DNA of 64,000 nt, from contig OZ038422.1 in the NCBI GenBank assembly GCA_964036155.1, forward strand, positions 52,413,201 to 52,477,200, written 5' to 3'. Both the position numbers and the translations under genes were made by a program. Below the pieces are notes generated by a model. That model ran no database searches and had not been told where the DNA came from. It worked only from the letters and a program-made list of their open reading frames with translations. Of the stretch, positions 1-11,400 are shown in pieces; position 1 is the stretch's first letter, and every line of letters starts with the position of its first letter. Source of the DNA: Diploscapter coronatus. Taxonomy: Eukaryota; Nematoda; Chromadorea; Rhabditida; Rhabditidae.

Positions 1-56
1 CTATTAGTCTTAGATGATGGATTGCTATTTCCGAATAGTTCTTCTTCGGTGTTATG

Positions 57-174
57 TTAATTAGGAAGATAACTCTCGCCATCGATATCAACAATCAAAT
101 CTGTTTTAAATTTTCTCACTTCAAACTCGTAAGGTAAATCTCGTAAAATGTTGGTTATCAAATCTACTTCAAGC
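57..174 (-). CDS. possible terminal exon, unknown protein
   Basis: The minus strand carries a 38-codon open segment directly behind a good acceptor (TTCATAG) and ending in TAA. It encodes a charged peptide containing RDLPYEFEVRKF and DIDGESYLPN. The composition (alternating hydrophobic and charged residues, no low complexity) looks coding. I do not recognise the family. Upstream exons were not found: the next 400 bp on this strand has short open patches but no exon with matching splice signals, and the large palindrome starts at 617. It may be a remnant of a gene cut by that element. Confidence 0.35.
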
Positions 175-616
175 TATGAATTTTCAAGTATTCAATAAAT
201 TTAAATCAAACAATGACAACAGAGTCTACAACTGCAGCCCCGCAAACAGCTAATACGAAAATTACAATTTTTTAGTTATCAAAAAAGAATGTCACAAAGC
301 TGAATTTGAGACAGAACAACATTGAAGTTTTTGGTGACAAATGTAAAGATTGATTTTCCTCTTCAAATTCCCAATTGGGATTACTTCTCTTTCACTTCAT
401 TTTCCGTCCTTATTTTCTCAGACAGATTGAATCCCCAGACTAAATTTTTAATTTGAATTAGTGACAATATTCAAAATGCTTGCGAATGTTATGCCTTGAA
501 GCGAGAAGGAGATGATGACCTCCACTTCGTACAGTAGAGGATAGAAGACGTATATTAGTAACAATTACTAATAGTCGCTTCCCATGCATTAATTCGACTA
601 AAAGTTTGCGTGGTCA

Positions 617-2650
617 CCTTAAGAGTAAATGTCAATAAGGACCAAAGTCGGTGTTTCCAAGGGTTCTCAGATTTGGCTGATTTTCACATATTTTGTTCAG
701 TTTTTTACGCTAATTCTCGTGGTGCTATTCGTTTTTCATAAAAATTATTGTATACAGGATTACGGTAGCCTAAAGTTTTGACAGATCCGACCTCGTGAAA
801 AAATTCATAACTTTCTTATTTCTGAACCAAATCGAATGGGGTTTTCAGCATTGGATAGCCCATGAAAACCTCTACAAATAATGTAACTACAACAATCTGC
901 TACAACCAATAACTTCCCGCCAAAAAATTAATTTCCGAAAAAGTGACCCTGGCCGACTGCAGTTTTTCAATTTTTTACCCGAATTAGAGTTTCGAACCCC
1001 AGCTGGAAATGGGCTTATTTTGTAGAGAATTTAATTCGACATTTGAATATGCAATAATTTTCAAAAAAGAGGGTAGTCGAAACCACGAAAAATGCGTAAA
1101 ACCAGTGCATTCTTATATAGGATGTCAAAATTTGACCCCCTATAACTTTCTTATCTGTGAAGAAAATCGAATGAAGTTTTTTTCATTAGATAGTCCATGA
1201 AAAATACTTCATTTTATCTAACTATTACCATTTTTGAAAATTAATAATTTGGCGAGGAAATTTAAAAACTCGAAAAAGGTAACATTTTCGAATTTTTATC
1301 TTGTCGCAGTTTTTCAATTTTTTACCCAGATTAGAGTTTCGAACCCCAGCTGGAAATAGGCTTATTTTGTAGAGAATTAAATTCTACATTTGAATATATA
1401 AAAAATTTCAAAAAAGAGGGTAGTCGAAACCACGAAAAATGCGTCCGAACACGTAAAATCAGGGTGATTATTGCATAGTGTCAACTTTGATCCCCCATAA
1501 CTTTCTTATTTCTGGATCAAATTTCATGATTATTTTTTTATTGGACAGCACTTAGTCCATAGATTATCAGACAATAAAATAAGAATTTTTTAAAATACCA
1601 ATTTCTGCGAAGATACGCACTTTTCGCATCTTGATTGCAGACTTTTCGGCTCGTACTATCTTTACGCGTAAATGACGTTGAAAATTTTTTCCTTTTAGTA
1701 TTTTGTGTAGATGGACATGGTGAACAACTTTTGTTCCAGGACCGACCTCGGATTCACATTCTTATGAGCTCCAGAATTTTTTGAAGTTCAATGACTAATT
1801 ATTGCAAAGTGCCGTTTGGACAGTAACTTTCAAAAAATCATATCTCCCTGTGTGTGCACATTCTAGAATAAGTTCTGGAACAAAAGTTGATCAACTTGAA
1901 GAGCTCTACAAGATTCCATAAGAGACTCCGACGTTAACTCAAATTACATTCGTAAACATAGTACGGGTGTATAGGGTAACTTCGGGTAATTTTTTTCCGC
2001 CAAAAATAATTTCTAAAAATGTTATTTTTATTTTTGCCATATTCTCCTCGATAAGATCTACAAAATAAAAAAATAATCATTCAACTTGGTTCAGAAATAA
2101 GAAAGTTGTGGGGGGTCAAAGCTAATGCTATGCAATAATCATCCTGATTTTACGTGTTCGGACGCATTTTTCGTGGTTTCAACTACCCTCTTTTTTGAAA
2201 ATTATTGCATATTCAAATGTCGAATTAAATTCTCTACAAAATAAGCCCATTTCCAGCTGGGGTTCGAAACTCTAATTCGGATAAAAAATTGAAAAACTGC
2301 AGTCGGCCAGGGTCGAATTTGCGGAAATTAATTTTTTGGCGGGAAGTTATTGGTTGTAGCAGATTGTTGTAGTTACATTATTTGTAGAGTTTTCCATGGG
2401 GTATCCAATACTGAAAACCCCATTCGATTTGGTCAACAAATAAGAAAATTATGACTTTTTTCCCGAAGTCGGATCTGTCAAAACTTCAAGTTACCGTAGT
2501 CCTGCATACGATCATTTTTATGAAAAACGGATAGCACCACGAGAATTAGCGTGAAAAACTGAACAAAATATGTGAAAATCAGCCAAATCGGCAGACCCCT
2601 GGAAACACCCCCTTTGCTAGACTTTGGTTTTTCCTGACATTTACTCTTAA
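617..2650. repeat. 2-kb imperfect palindrome (foldback element)
   Basis: The outer left arm (617 to about 1560) is matched in reverse complement by the right arm (about 2005 to 2650), with only scattered mismatches over roughly 640 bp of the right arm. The left arm is longer because a segment of about 150 bp, starting near 961, is repeated directly near 1309. The core contains a second, nested inverted repeat (CAACTTTTGTTCCAG at 1725-1740 and its complement at 1876-1890). No transposase reading frame is present. The tips read TTAAGAGTAAATGTC and complement. A transcript through it would form a very long hairpin RNA. Confidence 0.85.
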
Positions 2651-3216
2651 AAATAATATAAAAAAGGATTTTTTTTTTTAATTTTATGTCAAGATGTTTA
2701 CTGTAATTTTACTGAAATGTTCAAAATGGATGGCAAATTTTGATACTTGAAGAAAGGATATTCTGCAAGTTAAAGAGTGGAGTATCGATAAACATACGTA
2801 CAAAATAGAGTGAGACAAGGAAAGGGGCTGAGAATAAATGAGTGTCGGATACAAAGTTTTGAGAGCGACGGTAAGCAGGAGTAGAACTTAATTTTGACTT
2901 CGACTTCGAAAAAAATTCGAAACCGGCTATCTTGGATCAATTTTGACTTGGATTCAGACTGCGAATTTCCAAATCTCAATTACTTTTATCATTCGCCGAC
3001 AATCATAAATATATTAGAAAAGCGTAAAATTATCCATTCTTTTTTTAGTTATTCGATTATATTCCACGCATTCGATAGATCATGCTTTCCCAGTTCATTG
3101 ATAATAAAATGTTACAAAATCTAATAATCTTAGATTCTGCACAAACAGTTTCCAGTTTTTGCCTTTTCGAAATATAAATCAACTAAATCCAATTTATTAT
3201 ATCAGTAAGTACAACA
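2651..3216. other. spacer without clear gene
   Basis: AT-rich sequence between the palindrome and the lectin gene. Short open frames exist on both strands, but none has a signal peptide, a recognisable domain or flanking splice sites that extend into the lectin exons. The missing 5' exon of the lectin gene may lie here. Confidence 0.5.
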
Positions 3217-4522
3217 ATGATGTCGACTGCATCTACTTCAACATCAACCTCATCTACTACAATGTCAACCTCGTCTACTACAATGCCAACTTCATCGAAA
3301 TTAACGACGATGCCTGTAATTTAGCAGTAAATTTCATTTCAATTTGATTTTAAACAAAAGTATTTAGACTACTACAACTCCTCATTGTGAACAATTTTGA
3401 AAATTTTAAAGTGTTGAATAAAATTCGACTTCGTTTAGATTGCTCGGCTTATGGAAATTTGTGGTTCTTTTATGCTCCAACTGGAAAATGCTATGGAGTA
3501 AGTTTTTCATTCTTACGAGAAATTTGCATGCCTCTCTCGATCGTTTCAGTTTCAAAAAGATATAGGAATTTGAAAAGCCTCTAAGTTATTTACCAATGAA
3601 ATAAATTTGGTAATTGAAATTCTATTACTAAATTGTCAGGAAGTCGATGTTGAAGGCACAATAGCTGAGATGTCAGCGACTTGTGCCTCAACTGGTTTTG
3701 CTGGAATGATTCCAGCCAGTATTCATTCGGAAGATCAATATCTTTTCCTACAAGCGAGTGAGTTTGTTCTTTCCTAATTTCTTTGCCATAAATCACTTTT
3801 CATTTGAAATTGTTGAATTTCAAATTTAGATATCTTCTCTACTCCCCCTATTTGGCTAGGACTTTACTACAATGCTGCTGGTATGTTGGAGTGGCATAAT
3901 GGAAGGTGGGTTTCAGAGCTTTCATTCAAGCATGATATCAGTGAAAATATCAATTTTACATCACCTATTGCAATATTAGAAAATTAAGGACGAGTTCAAC
4001 TTTTCTGACATCTTGCGAATGTCAAGAAATTTTTCCTGTAAATTTTCGACATTCTTGACGTTTATTTTAAAAGTCTACGAGCAAAATCCCTTGATATTGG
4101 CGCAAAATCAGAACAGAAATTTGTAATTTATGGGATGGTGAAACGATTTCTTGTAATTGACGAAATGACGGAACGCTCTTTTCTCACACTATTTCTCCTT
4201 CCCCTCGCTCTCTAACACGACATTTCAACATTTTATCATTTCGTCATTTACAGGTCAGCTATCAGAGCGTATGCACTTGCACTGAAATAATCCAGTCTTG
4301 TTAATGATTAATCCGAATAATTTCAGTGCTGTAGACTTCATTCGAGCTCTTTTGGATGGAGCTCCGAATCCTGATCCAACGCGCGCTGGACTCGGAATCG
4401 ATGTACGAAACAGTTATATTATGATTTGGTAGTAACATTTATTAATTCAGGACGATTGGACCCCAGCCACCAGTGTTGATGAAAACACCTTCAATGCGCT
4501 CTGTCAGGCACCTCCGCTTTAG
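3217..4522 (+). CDS. C-type lectin-like domain protein (5' end unresolved)
   Basis: Secreted-type lectin domain gene. Exons supported by matching phases: about 3439-3499 (DCSAYGNLWFF, then TGKCY), 3640-3757, 3830-3905 (IWLGL and WHNG, the core CTLD beta-strand motif), 4327-4402 and 4451-4522, ending in TAG. The domain is complete enough for the family, but no EPN, QPD or WND calcium/sugar triads are visible, so sugar binding is doubtful. An upstream segment at 3217-3315 encodes a Ser/Thr/Met repeat like the mucin-type linkers of nematode lectins, but its splice phase (0) does not fit the first lectin exon (phase 1), so that join is uncertain. No signal peptide exon was found. Confidence 0.7.
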
Positions 4523-4939
4523 TTATGATTGAGCTCATCAAATGCAAAGATGAATAATTGTTAGTGCTTTTTGCAATATATTATTTCTCGCTACTTATTT
4601 ATCTTGGAGTAGATAAAAGTTCAAATGTAGACATTTATTCAAGGTTAAAAAATAAAAATTTCTCAAGATATTTGTAAAATCTGCACATTAAAATTAATAC
4701 GTTTCTTGACAAATGCAACGAATTGTCGTTTCATGATTGTCTATATTTGACTGCTTAAAATTAAAAAAAAAAAAATCTTTGTTCAGAAGAAAAACTTGAA
4801 TGTTCAAAATTTATGAGAATGACGAATTCAAAAAATTAGTAGATAATCAAAATTTACAACACACACATGATCGGTTTTAATTCCATTGATAACTCGCTTA
4901 TTTGACATCGTATATTAGCTCGACAAAAAACAACACATC

Positions 4940-5983
4940 TTATACAAGTTTCCCGATATTTTCTGCCGAATATTCAAGACCGATTTCAATATAGAAGTCA
5001 GATAATATTCCAGCGACGATTGTATTGTTCTGGGTGTTTAGCGTCAAATCAGATTTAGTGATAGGGAATTTCTTCGAAGTGTCATTTTCGATGTCATTCT
5101 TGATTGAGAACTTGGAGCATCTGCAGGTGGTTGCATCATAAGTCAAGGAGCATTTACAAGTGTCTCTGTAGATGCATTCCCTCGTGTACATCGACTGCTC
5201 TGTCGAGTTGCAGGCGATGATCGGTTGTTCGTCTTTCGGCCACAGGAAGGTCTCTTCGGATTTGAGATTTCGAATGAATTTCTCACGGGAGAATTCGTGG
5301 TTTGGAGCGTGATGGCTGAGCCATGTCAACTGCACGTTCAATTTGGAAATTGGAAGAACTTCGCCTTGTTTCAGAACGATTGTCGACGACTCACTCGAAT
5401 GAGCATCATGAAATGCAATTTCAATCGTAGCAAAATTCTCCCATTTTCTGCAGTGAGATACTCGGTAGATTTCGGATGTTAAAGGCAGGACATAGGTTCG
5501 TGTGAAGATGCAGCTGTATGAAGAAAGACACCCACTCCCGAGTATGGCGTCACAGTACGAAGCGCCTCCGAAATTGTTCGCATCTTCCAAGTCTGTGATG
5601 TAGCCATCCAGCTGCAGAGTCTCGCAAGTGTTGTCAGTGCAATTACCCATTCGATAGCATCTCTTAGCCGATTTGAATGTAGCGTTTACGTCTCGAGTGT
5701 AAAAATCATCGACTTCATCACAGGACTGGGTGAAATTGAGCAATTTGAACGTCATCCTTCCAGTCTGATTTTTATGGTCGAGAATTTTGAGGTTCGTTTG
5801 GCTATTTTCACTGCTCAGAACAAGAGTCTTTTTGATAGATATTTGACAATCTCTCGGGAACTGCTTGGCATCCTTGCAATTGTAGCTTTGTCCAGATGTC
5901 GTCACGATAACTTCATCTCCACGAGAAATTAAAATGATTTGCAAAAATATAGCAGTAACATTGAGGACTTGTAGTGTATTCAT
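4940..5983 (-). CDS. phlebovirus Gc-like (Phlebovirus_G2 family) secreted protein, copy 1
   Basis: Uninterrupted 347-residue single-exon frame. The ATG lies immediately behind ATTTACAG, so it is probably a trans-spliced mRNA. Residues 1-22 form a signal peptide. The body shows the cysteine pattern of the class II fusion glycoprotein Gc of phlebovirus-type viruses, as also found in nematode genomes and BEL/Pao-type elements: a conserved DDFYTRDVNATFKS block, then C-x3-GNC-x4-C, a CIFTRTY strand, an HCRKW block, a CNSTEQS segment and a CKC...CRC tail. Oddities: the glycine/aromatic-rich loop that should insert in membranes is degenerate (GSGCLSSYSC), and the chain stops without the last ectodomain portion, stem or transmembrane helix. 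It should therefore be soluble and unlikely to fuse membranes. Several N-glycosylation sites are present. No LTRs or gag/pol genes lie nearby. It is divergent with copy 2 at 7063. Confidence 0.8.
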   Translation of the reverse strand: MNTLQVLNVTAIFLQIILISRGDEVIVTTSGQSYNCKDAKQFPRDCQISIKKTLVLSSENSQTNLKILDHKNQTGRMTFKLLNFTQSCDEVDDFYTRDVNATFKSAKRCYRMGNCTDNTCETLQLDGYITDLEDANNFGGASYCDAILGSGCLSSYSCIFTRTYVLPLTSEIYRVSHCRKWENFATIEIAFHDAHSSESSTIVLKQGEVLPISKLNVQLTWLSHHAPNHEFSREKFIRNLKSEETFLWPKDEQPIIACNSTEQSMYTRECIYRDTCKCSLTYDATTCRCSKFSIKNDIENDTSKKFPITKSDLTLNTQNNTIVAGILSDFYIEIGLEYSAENIGKLV

Positions 5984-7062
5984 CTGTAAATAAATTAATT
6001 TTTTTGAAAAATATCATAGTCCTTGCGTTTGTGAGTCAAGATGGAGCACACTGAGTTATATTGAAAAGATTCGCTTGTAGAACATTAAAAATGAAGTTGC
6101 GGAAATGAGTGGCAATGATTAATGCGCACACTTAGCATTGTGTCAAATGAGAAAGAAATAAGTGAGCGTTTACTTCGGTCGAGCTCACTAAAATTTTGAT
6201 CAGCAAAGTAATCGAATTTGATCTTGCTAAAATCAATTCCAGTTATTTTCATTAACTTTTTCTACTCTGGTACAGAATTTTGTTTGTACCATGGATTAGA
6301 ATTTAGTGATCGGAACATTCCTCGACATGCTCCGATTTGACTCATAAATGAAGGGATTAACTAGTCTTGACAACTCTAAGAAAAATGTTTCATTAGGATC
6401 ATCATACAAACTGATAACAGATAAATCACTCTAAGTATACTAAGTCAGCAAAATTAACTTCATTTTTGAATCATCACGATTTATATATTTCATTAAAATC
6501 GGAATTACCTTGATGTTCACCTCAGTTATAATGTCTGATCAATAACAAAATAGAAAATTTCTAGATGAATTTATCAAGAGTCACTTCAGTGAACAAAGTG
6601 TGCTAGACAAATGACTTGGCGCCGCAAATCATCTACCATTGAGACATGAGCACATTTCTTCAAGTATAAACAACGATCGATGATAAGTTGATTTTTGAAA
6701 TAATTCACCTGGCCATTATTTTTTATTCACTCGATTTCTTTCTAAATTATTGCCAATTTGTGCATACGATAAAAATATTGGGTAAGTCACTAAAACTTTC
6801 ATCGTTTTGAATTCTTGGTAGCGTTAGGGCGATGTTTGTAATATGAGACTTCACAACAGAACTAAATTTAATATTTCATTAGGCATTTTATTCCATGCAT
6901 TTCCCAAACTAAAAAAATCGTTTTCATAATTTTACAAAGCTCACCAAATTGTCTGGGCCCAATTTCGTAGGCACCTGATGATAACTCTAAAAGAAGCTAG
7001 ATGCTATTCAAATCTTCTACCTTGCTATTAATTCGATTTTTAACATTTATTTCAGATAACCT
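5984..7062. other. divergent intergenic region between the two Gc-like genes
   Basis: About 1.1 kb with no credible coding sequence on either strand. It must contain the promoters of both flanking genes. Each gene's coding frame begins just after a TTTACAG or TTTCAG acceptor (near 5984 and 7056), which I read as spliced-leader sites. No inverted repeat linking the two halves is obvious, so the paralogues probably arose by an inverted duplication whose non-coding part has diverged. Confidence 0.55.
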
Positions 7063-8109
7063 ATGTCTTGGTCATCTCTCGTTTTTATTCTGGTATTCTA
7101 TTCTTCTCCATGCTCGGCTAATGATGACATCCTCACATCGTCAGGAAAGAGCTTCAAGTGCAAAGACGCTAGATATTTCTCGAAAGATTGTCAAGTATCA
7201 GTCACGCAATCGATCGTTCTGAGTAGTGCAATGAAGAATGCCAGTGTAACGTTGTATCACGACGAGAAACGAGCTGGTCAGGTCGAGTTCAACTTGGTCC
7301 GTTTCGAACAGTTCTGCGTCGAAATCGACGACTTTTATACTCGAAATGTGAATGCGACTTTCAAAAGCGTACTTCAATGCAATGGGCGATATAATTGTTC
7401 GGAAGGGGCCTGCAAGAACACCGTGGAAGATAGCTACATTTCCGATTTGGAAGAGGCAAATCTGCACGCAGGCAGAACGTTTTGCAGAGGAGGATATTTG
7501 AATAGACAGTGCACTGGATATAGGGGCGTGATTCTCAACTCGTGCACGTTCTTTAGGACATTTGCCTTCCCGCTATCGACTGATATTTACAGAATCACGC
7601 ACTGCAACAAATGGATTGATTCGGCTGTTATGGAAGTCTCGATAAATTTGAAAGAAGATCGAAAAAACACCAAAACGATCACCCTGAAAAGAGGCACTTC
7701 TCTCCACATATCTTCATCGAACGTGACATTAAGATGGCTTAGCTACGATGTGCCAGTCGTCGAAATAGCCGAATCCAAATTCATCAGAAATCTCCGAACC
7801 AAGGAAATTTTCGTGTGGCCGAAGGACCAGCAGCCGATAGTGTTGTGCAATTCGGCAGAGCAGGCGATGAGCACGAAGGAATGCGAGTACAGAGAAACGT
7901 GCCGATGCGGTCCAACATATGACAATGGCAGCTGCAGATGCTCGAAGTTCTCGATCAAGGAAGATATCGAAGAAAATGAGAGGATGAAGCTGCCTGTCAA
8001 ACAAGCTGAAATCATAGTCAAAAATCAAAATGGAAGCATCGTTTCTGAAATTCTCGAGGGCTTTATCGTTCAATTCAGTTTTGAAATGTCACATTCTGCT
8101 TCCAACTAA
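7063..8109 (+). CDS. phlebovirus Gc-like (Phlebovirus_G2 family) secreted protein, copy 2
   Basis: Intact 348-residue single-exon paralogue of the gene at 4940-5983, in opposite orientation. TATTTCAG lies a few bases before the ATG (trans-splice acceptor). A signal peptide covers roughly residues 1-20 (ends SPCSAN). Every landmark of copy 1 is kept: FKCKDARYF, DDFYTRNVNATFKS, the C...C...C cluster after it, CTFFRTF, HCNKW, the FIRNL and FVWPKD strands, CNSAEQAMS and the CRC...CRC tail. The fusion-loop region is again altered and differs from copy 1 (an insertion around CTGYRGVILNSC). As in copy 1, the last ectodomain part and the membrane anchor are absent. AATAAA near 8170 is a likely polyadenylation signal. 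Preservation of two frames while the loop has decayed suggests a host function, which is an inference. Confidence 0.8.
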   Translation: MSWSSLVFILVFYSSPCSANDDILTSSGKSFKCKDARYFSKDCQVSVTQSIVLSSAMKNASVTLYHDEKRAGQVEFNLVRFEQFCVEIDDFYTRNVNATFKSVLQCNGRYNCSEGACKNTVEDSYISDLEEANLHAGRTFCRGGYLNRQCTGYRGVILNSCTFFRTFAFPLSTDIYRITHCNKWIDSAVMEVSINLKEDRKNTKTITLKRGTSLHISSSNVTLRWLSYDVPVVEIAESKFIRNLRTKEIFVWPKDQQPIVLCNSAEQAMSTKECEYRETCRCGPTYDNGSCRCSKFSIKEDIEENERMKLPVKQAEIIVKNQNGSIVSEILEGFIVQFSFEMSHSASN

Positions 8110-8417
8110 TTAGAAAATGATATGATATTGATAAATTGAATTTGAAATACGGAATTTTTATTAACAAACGAATAAATTTTACAAGTACTCTCAATATTGT
8201 GCATATTTCTATTGGTGACTAGCTTGACTAAAATAATAAAACTATTTCTTGAAAAATCTGTGATCGACTTCTATTCAAATGAATATATAGGAAGACGCTA
8301 TTTTCAATGATACAATGATTATTCTTGGTACAAAACTACGCGATAAATATCTAAGGAATTTAAATCTACTAATAAACTAAGCTTGCATTTTCATCCATAG
8401 AGGAGAAGACTTTGAAA

Positions 8418-11400
8418 TTACAAAACCAAATTGTAGCATTGAATCATATCAGCAGTAATCGTATAGTCCGGACGCTGAAAAATGATCATTTTGATATGTA
8501 TGCTAAATTTTTATTAAATCAGCTCAACAAATAACTAGCGAAATTATTAATTTTAATACCGGTCTATGTTCCCAAGTGCCATTTGCGTTGCAGACGAGTT
8601 CAGCTATGGCCTAAACAATCACGTATGATTAAATTTTCATAAAATACAATGATTTACTACAAATACTGTGACAATACAAGGTTTAAGCGTTTTCAATAAT
8701 ATCTGTTTAACTTGCTTACACGGCTAAACTGGACAAGAATGTTAAGAAAATATTAATTCGCAAAGCTGCCCTATGTCATGTTTTCCAGGGTGGGGAAGCT
8801 TGGAGAAGCTGTTTTTGGGAATTTAATACGTCTATTATCTAATTCAGCCTAACTTGAACTGAATGGATAATTATTAACTCTTATGAATAGGCGTTCAAAA
8901 TTCTTGCGCTTTCCAAACTTTTTTCTTTTCGCTATCTATACTCAAAATCGTAAACATCCATTCATTAATTAATTGTTCAACCCAAGAATTTCTTACCGTG
9001 TGAGTATTATTGAGAGGAGGATGGACCAGGAAATAGTTTGGATGGTTTATCTGAATTTGTGAAAATGATTATTGAAAAGGACGTTAAAACATAAATTGTA
9101 ATCTATATAGAAATCTCTTTTTCGAAGTGTATGTCCAGTGATTAGTAAAATACTTGAACATAATTTAATAAATCGTAAACTATTATCCAAGTATTGTAAA
9201 ATAATTAATTCAGAATGAAGTTTACTAAAATATGGAAAATATCTTCGTAAGAAACTGTTATTATTATAACTAAAAATGAAGCTGATTTCAAAAGGAAGAA
9301 TGAGATTCTCTGTAAAAATGATCTACTTTTGTCTAACATCGATCAGAATTAAATACTTATAAATAATGTTTCAACCAGAGATGTACGCGGTCCGTAAAAA
9401 TTGGGACCCGGACATCTCTGGTTTCAATGTTTCTTCATCGTAAAATAAAAAATGTGATTTATCACTTACAAAAATCTTGGCAGTATTAGGTACCGTACAA
9501 TTGTAGATAAGGGTAGCGCATCCGTCATTATCCAGACCTCCATCAGATATTTGGAATGGAAATGGCACATCGCGCCCCTCAGTACCTGGAGCACCCTCTT
9601 CAGGTCCGATGGTAGGACCTGCCATATTACAGTTTCTGCACGCTGAAAAATGAATTATTAAATTTCGTAAACTCTTCTGACCCAAGACTGTATCCTTGGT
9701 GAAAGAGTAAAGTAGTGTGATTTAGGTAGCTTTAATGTCAAGAATGAAATCGGACAATAATCAGGAAATAAATAGGGATTTGATTTCAAAGAGGAAATAG
9801 AGAAGATCAATATGATCATGTTTATGACAGATACTTGCTATTTTTCGATTTTGGTATTTTCGCGTTCGATTTCCTATTTCGATCCTTAATTTGGCAGCTG
9901 CAATTATTTTCGCTCCTAACATTATAGCCTCAAGACAAGTTCTTATAAAGTTGAGCAAAATAAACATAAAGTTAGGGTAAAGTGAGATATAAGACATTAA
10001 GAGAAAGACGCAGAATGCATGTTGAGCATAACCTAACTATTAGAAGGACAAAAATTTATATGGCTCTTCTCCGAGGACGGTTGGTGCACAGGGGATACGA
10101 TTGTGATTGAAAGCGATAAGTAAGATTTCTATGATATAATGAAGTTTTCAAAAGAAGAGAATTCTCTCGGGGATGACCTAAAGCTTATCCCCTCGGCGAT
10201 TAAATAGTCATAAAACATTCCCAACAACGGTATCAGCTGGAAAGATAAATCCCTATTTTATCTTTCTGGGCGTTATTGTGTGCTGTTATCAAATGGGGTC
10301 CTCTTTCTCTGCATACCTGGTGGGTCTACTGGATCGCACGGCGCGGAAAGTCGTTCGTCCGTTTCGCAGGCATTGTGACTTAAACTCCTGTTGCACTAAA
10401 TATCGAATATGATTTTAGGAAATTTTTTATGGGTGCGTGATAGTTTCTGAACTATTTTCATGAGCCTTTAATAATCGAAAATGATATTTCTTTAAGAATT
10501 TAAACGAATCTAATATCGGGTCAAATCTCTCAAAACTGATCATACATATTTTCTCTTGCCTTCCATTTTTCTAGTTATTTTTAATTAAAATATTTCATAC
10601 CGTAAAACCTGTAATAGATGCCTTGGAGTTTTTAATTTTCAACCTCTCAAAAATAAAAAAAAAAAAGGATTATATTAGAGAGTTTACGGCATTCGTATTT
10701 TTACAGATTAAACTTAATCTTACAGGAAAGTCGCCCCATAATCCATTTAGACGTAGCTAAAATATTCATTATAAAACGTGCATCTGGGTTGTTATTAATT
10801 TCTGCATTCAATGACATTTAATTTGTTTTTCTTTGATCTAAGTCAACCTCAAAATCTCTTTTATAAGTAGAGAAGTCAAGTGCATTTTTGGAAATAGATG
10901 ATCACGATAGTTCATCAAAATAACATTATTACAAAACTCCTAACAAGACAAAATAATTTTTGAAAATGGTCCACTCGATATAAATTAATTCATTTTTGTG
11001 CAGCGATATATTTTTATAAAAGGTAAATATTTAAATGGATTAAAAATATGACTCACAATACTACAATCCCCAGAGCCAGCTGAAATAATTTAGTAAAGCG
11101 CATCGAGAAATTGAATAACTGATTTTCATAAACGCACTACTATAAAATATGGAGATTTAGTATTGCGATATTGTGCATTTGTGAAAATCAAGTTCTTCTT
11201 CCGTTGCAATTTAACTAAATTTCTTACCCGGCTCCCTAAATATAATTAATAATTATCTACTAGTTGAAAATTCAATTGTTCATTATATCTTATTCTTTTT
11301 TATATGTATTCGAGATCAGGGATGTTTGCGGTGCGGTGCGAACTGCGGTGCGGTGCAGTAAATTTTGGTTGCGGTGCGGTGCGGTGCGCAGTTTTTGGAA

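Noticed and set aside
213..275. Short Thr-rich frame like a lectin linker
   Set aside because: No acceptor before it and no in-phase exon after it; possibly a relic, but nothing links it to the lectin gene at 3217.
4940..8109. Active endogenous virus or env-bearing retroelement
   Set aside because: No gag, polymerase or LTRs flank the two Gc-like genes, and both lack an anchor and an intact fusion loop.
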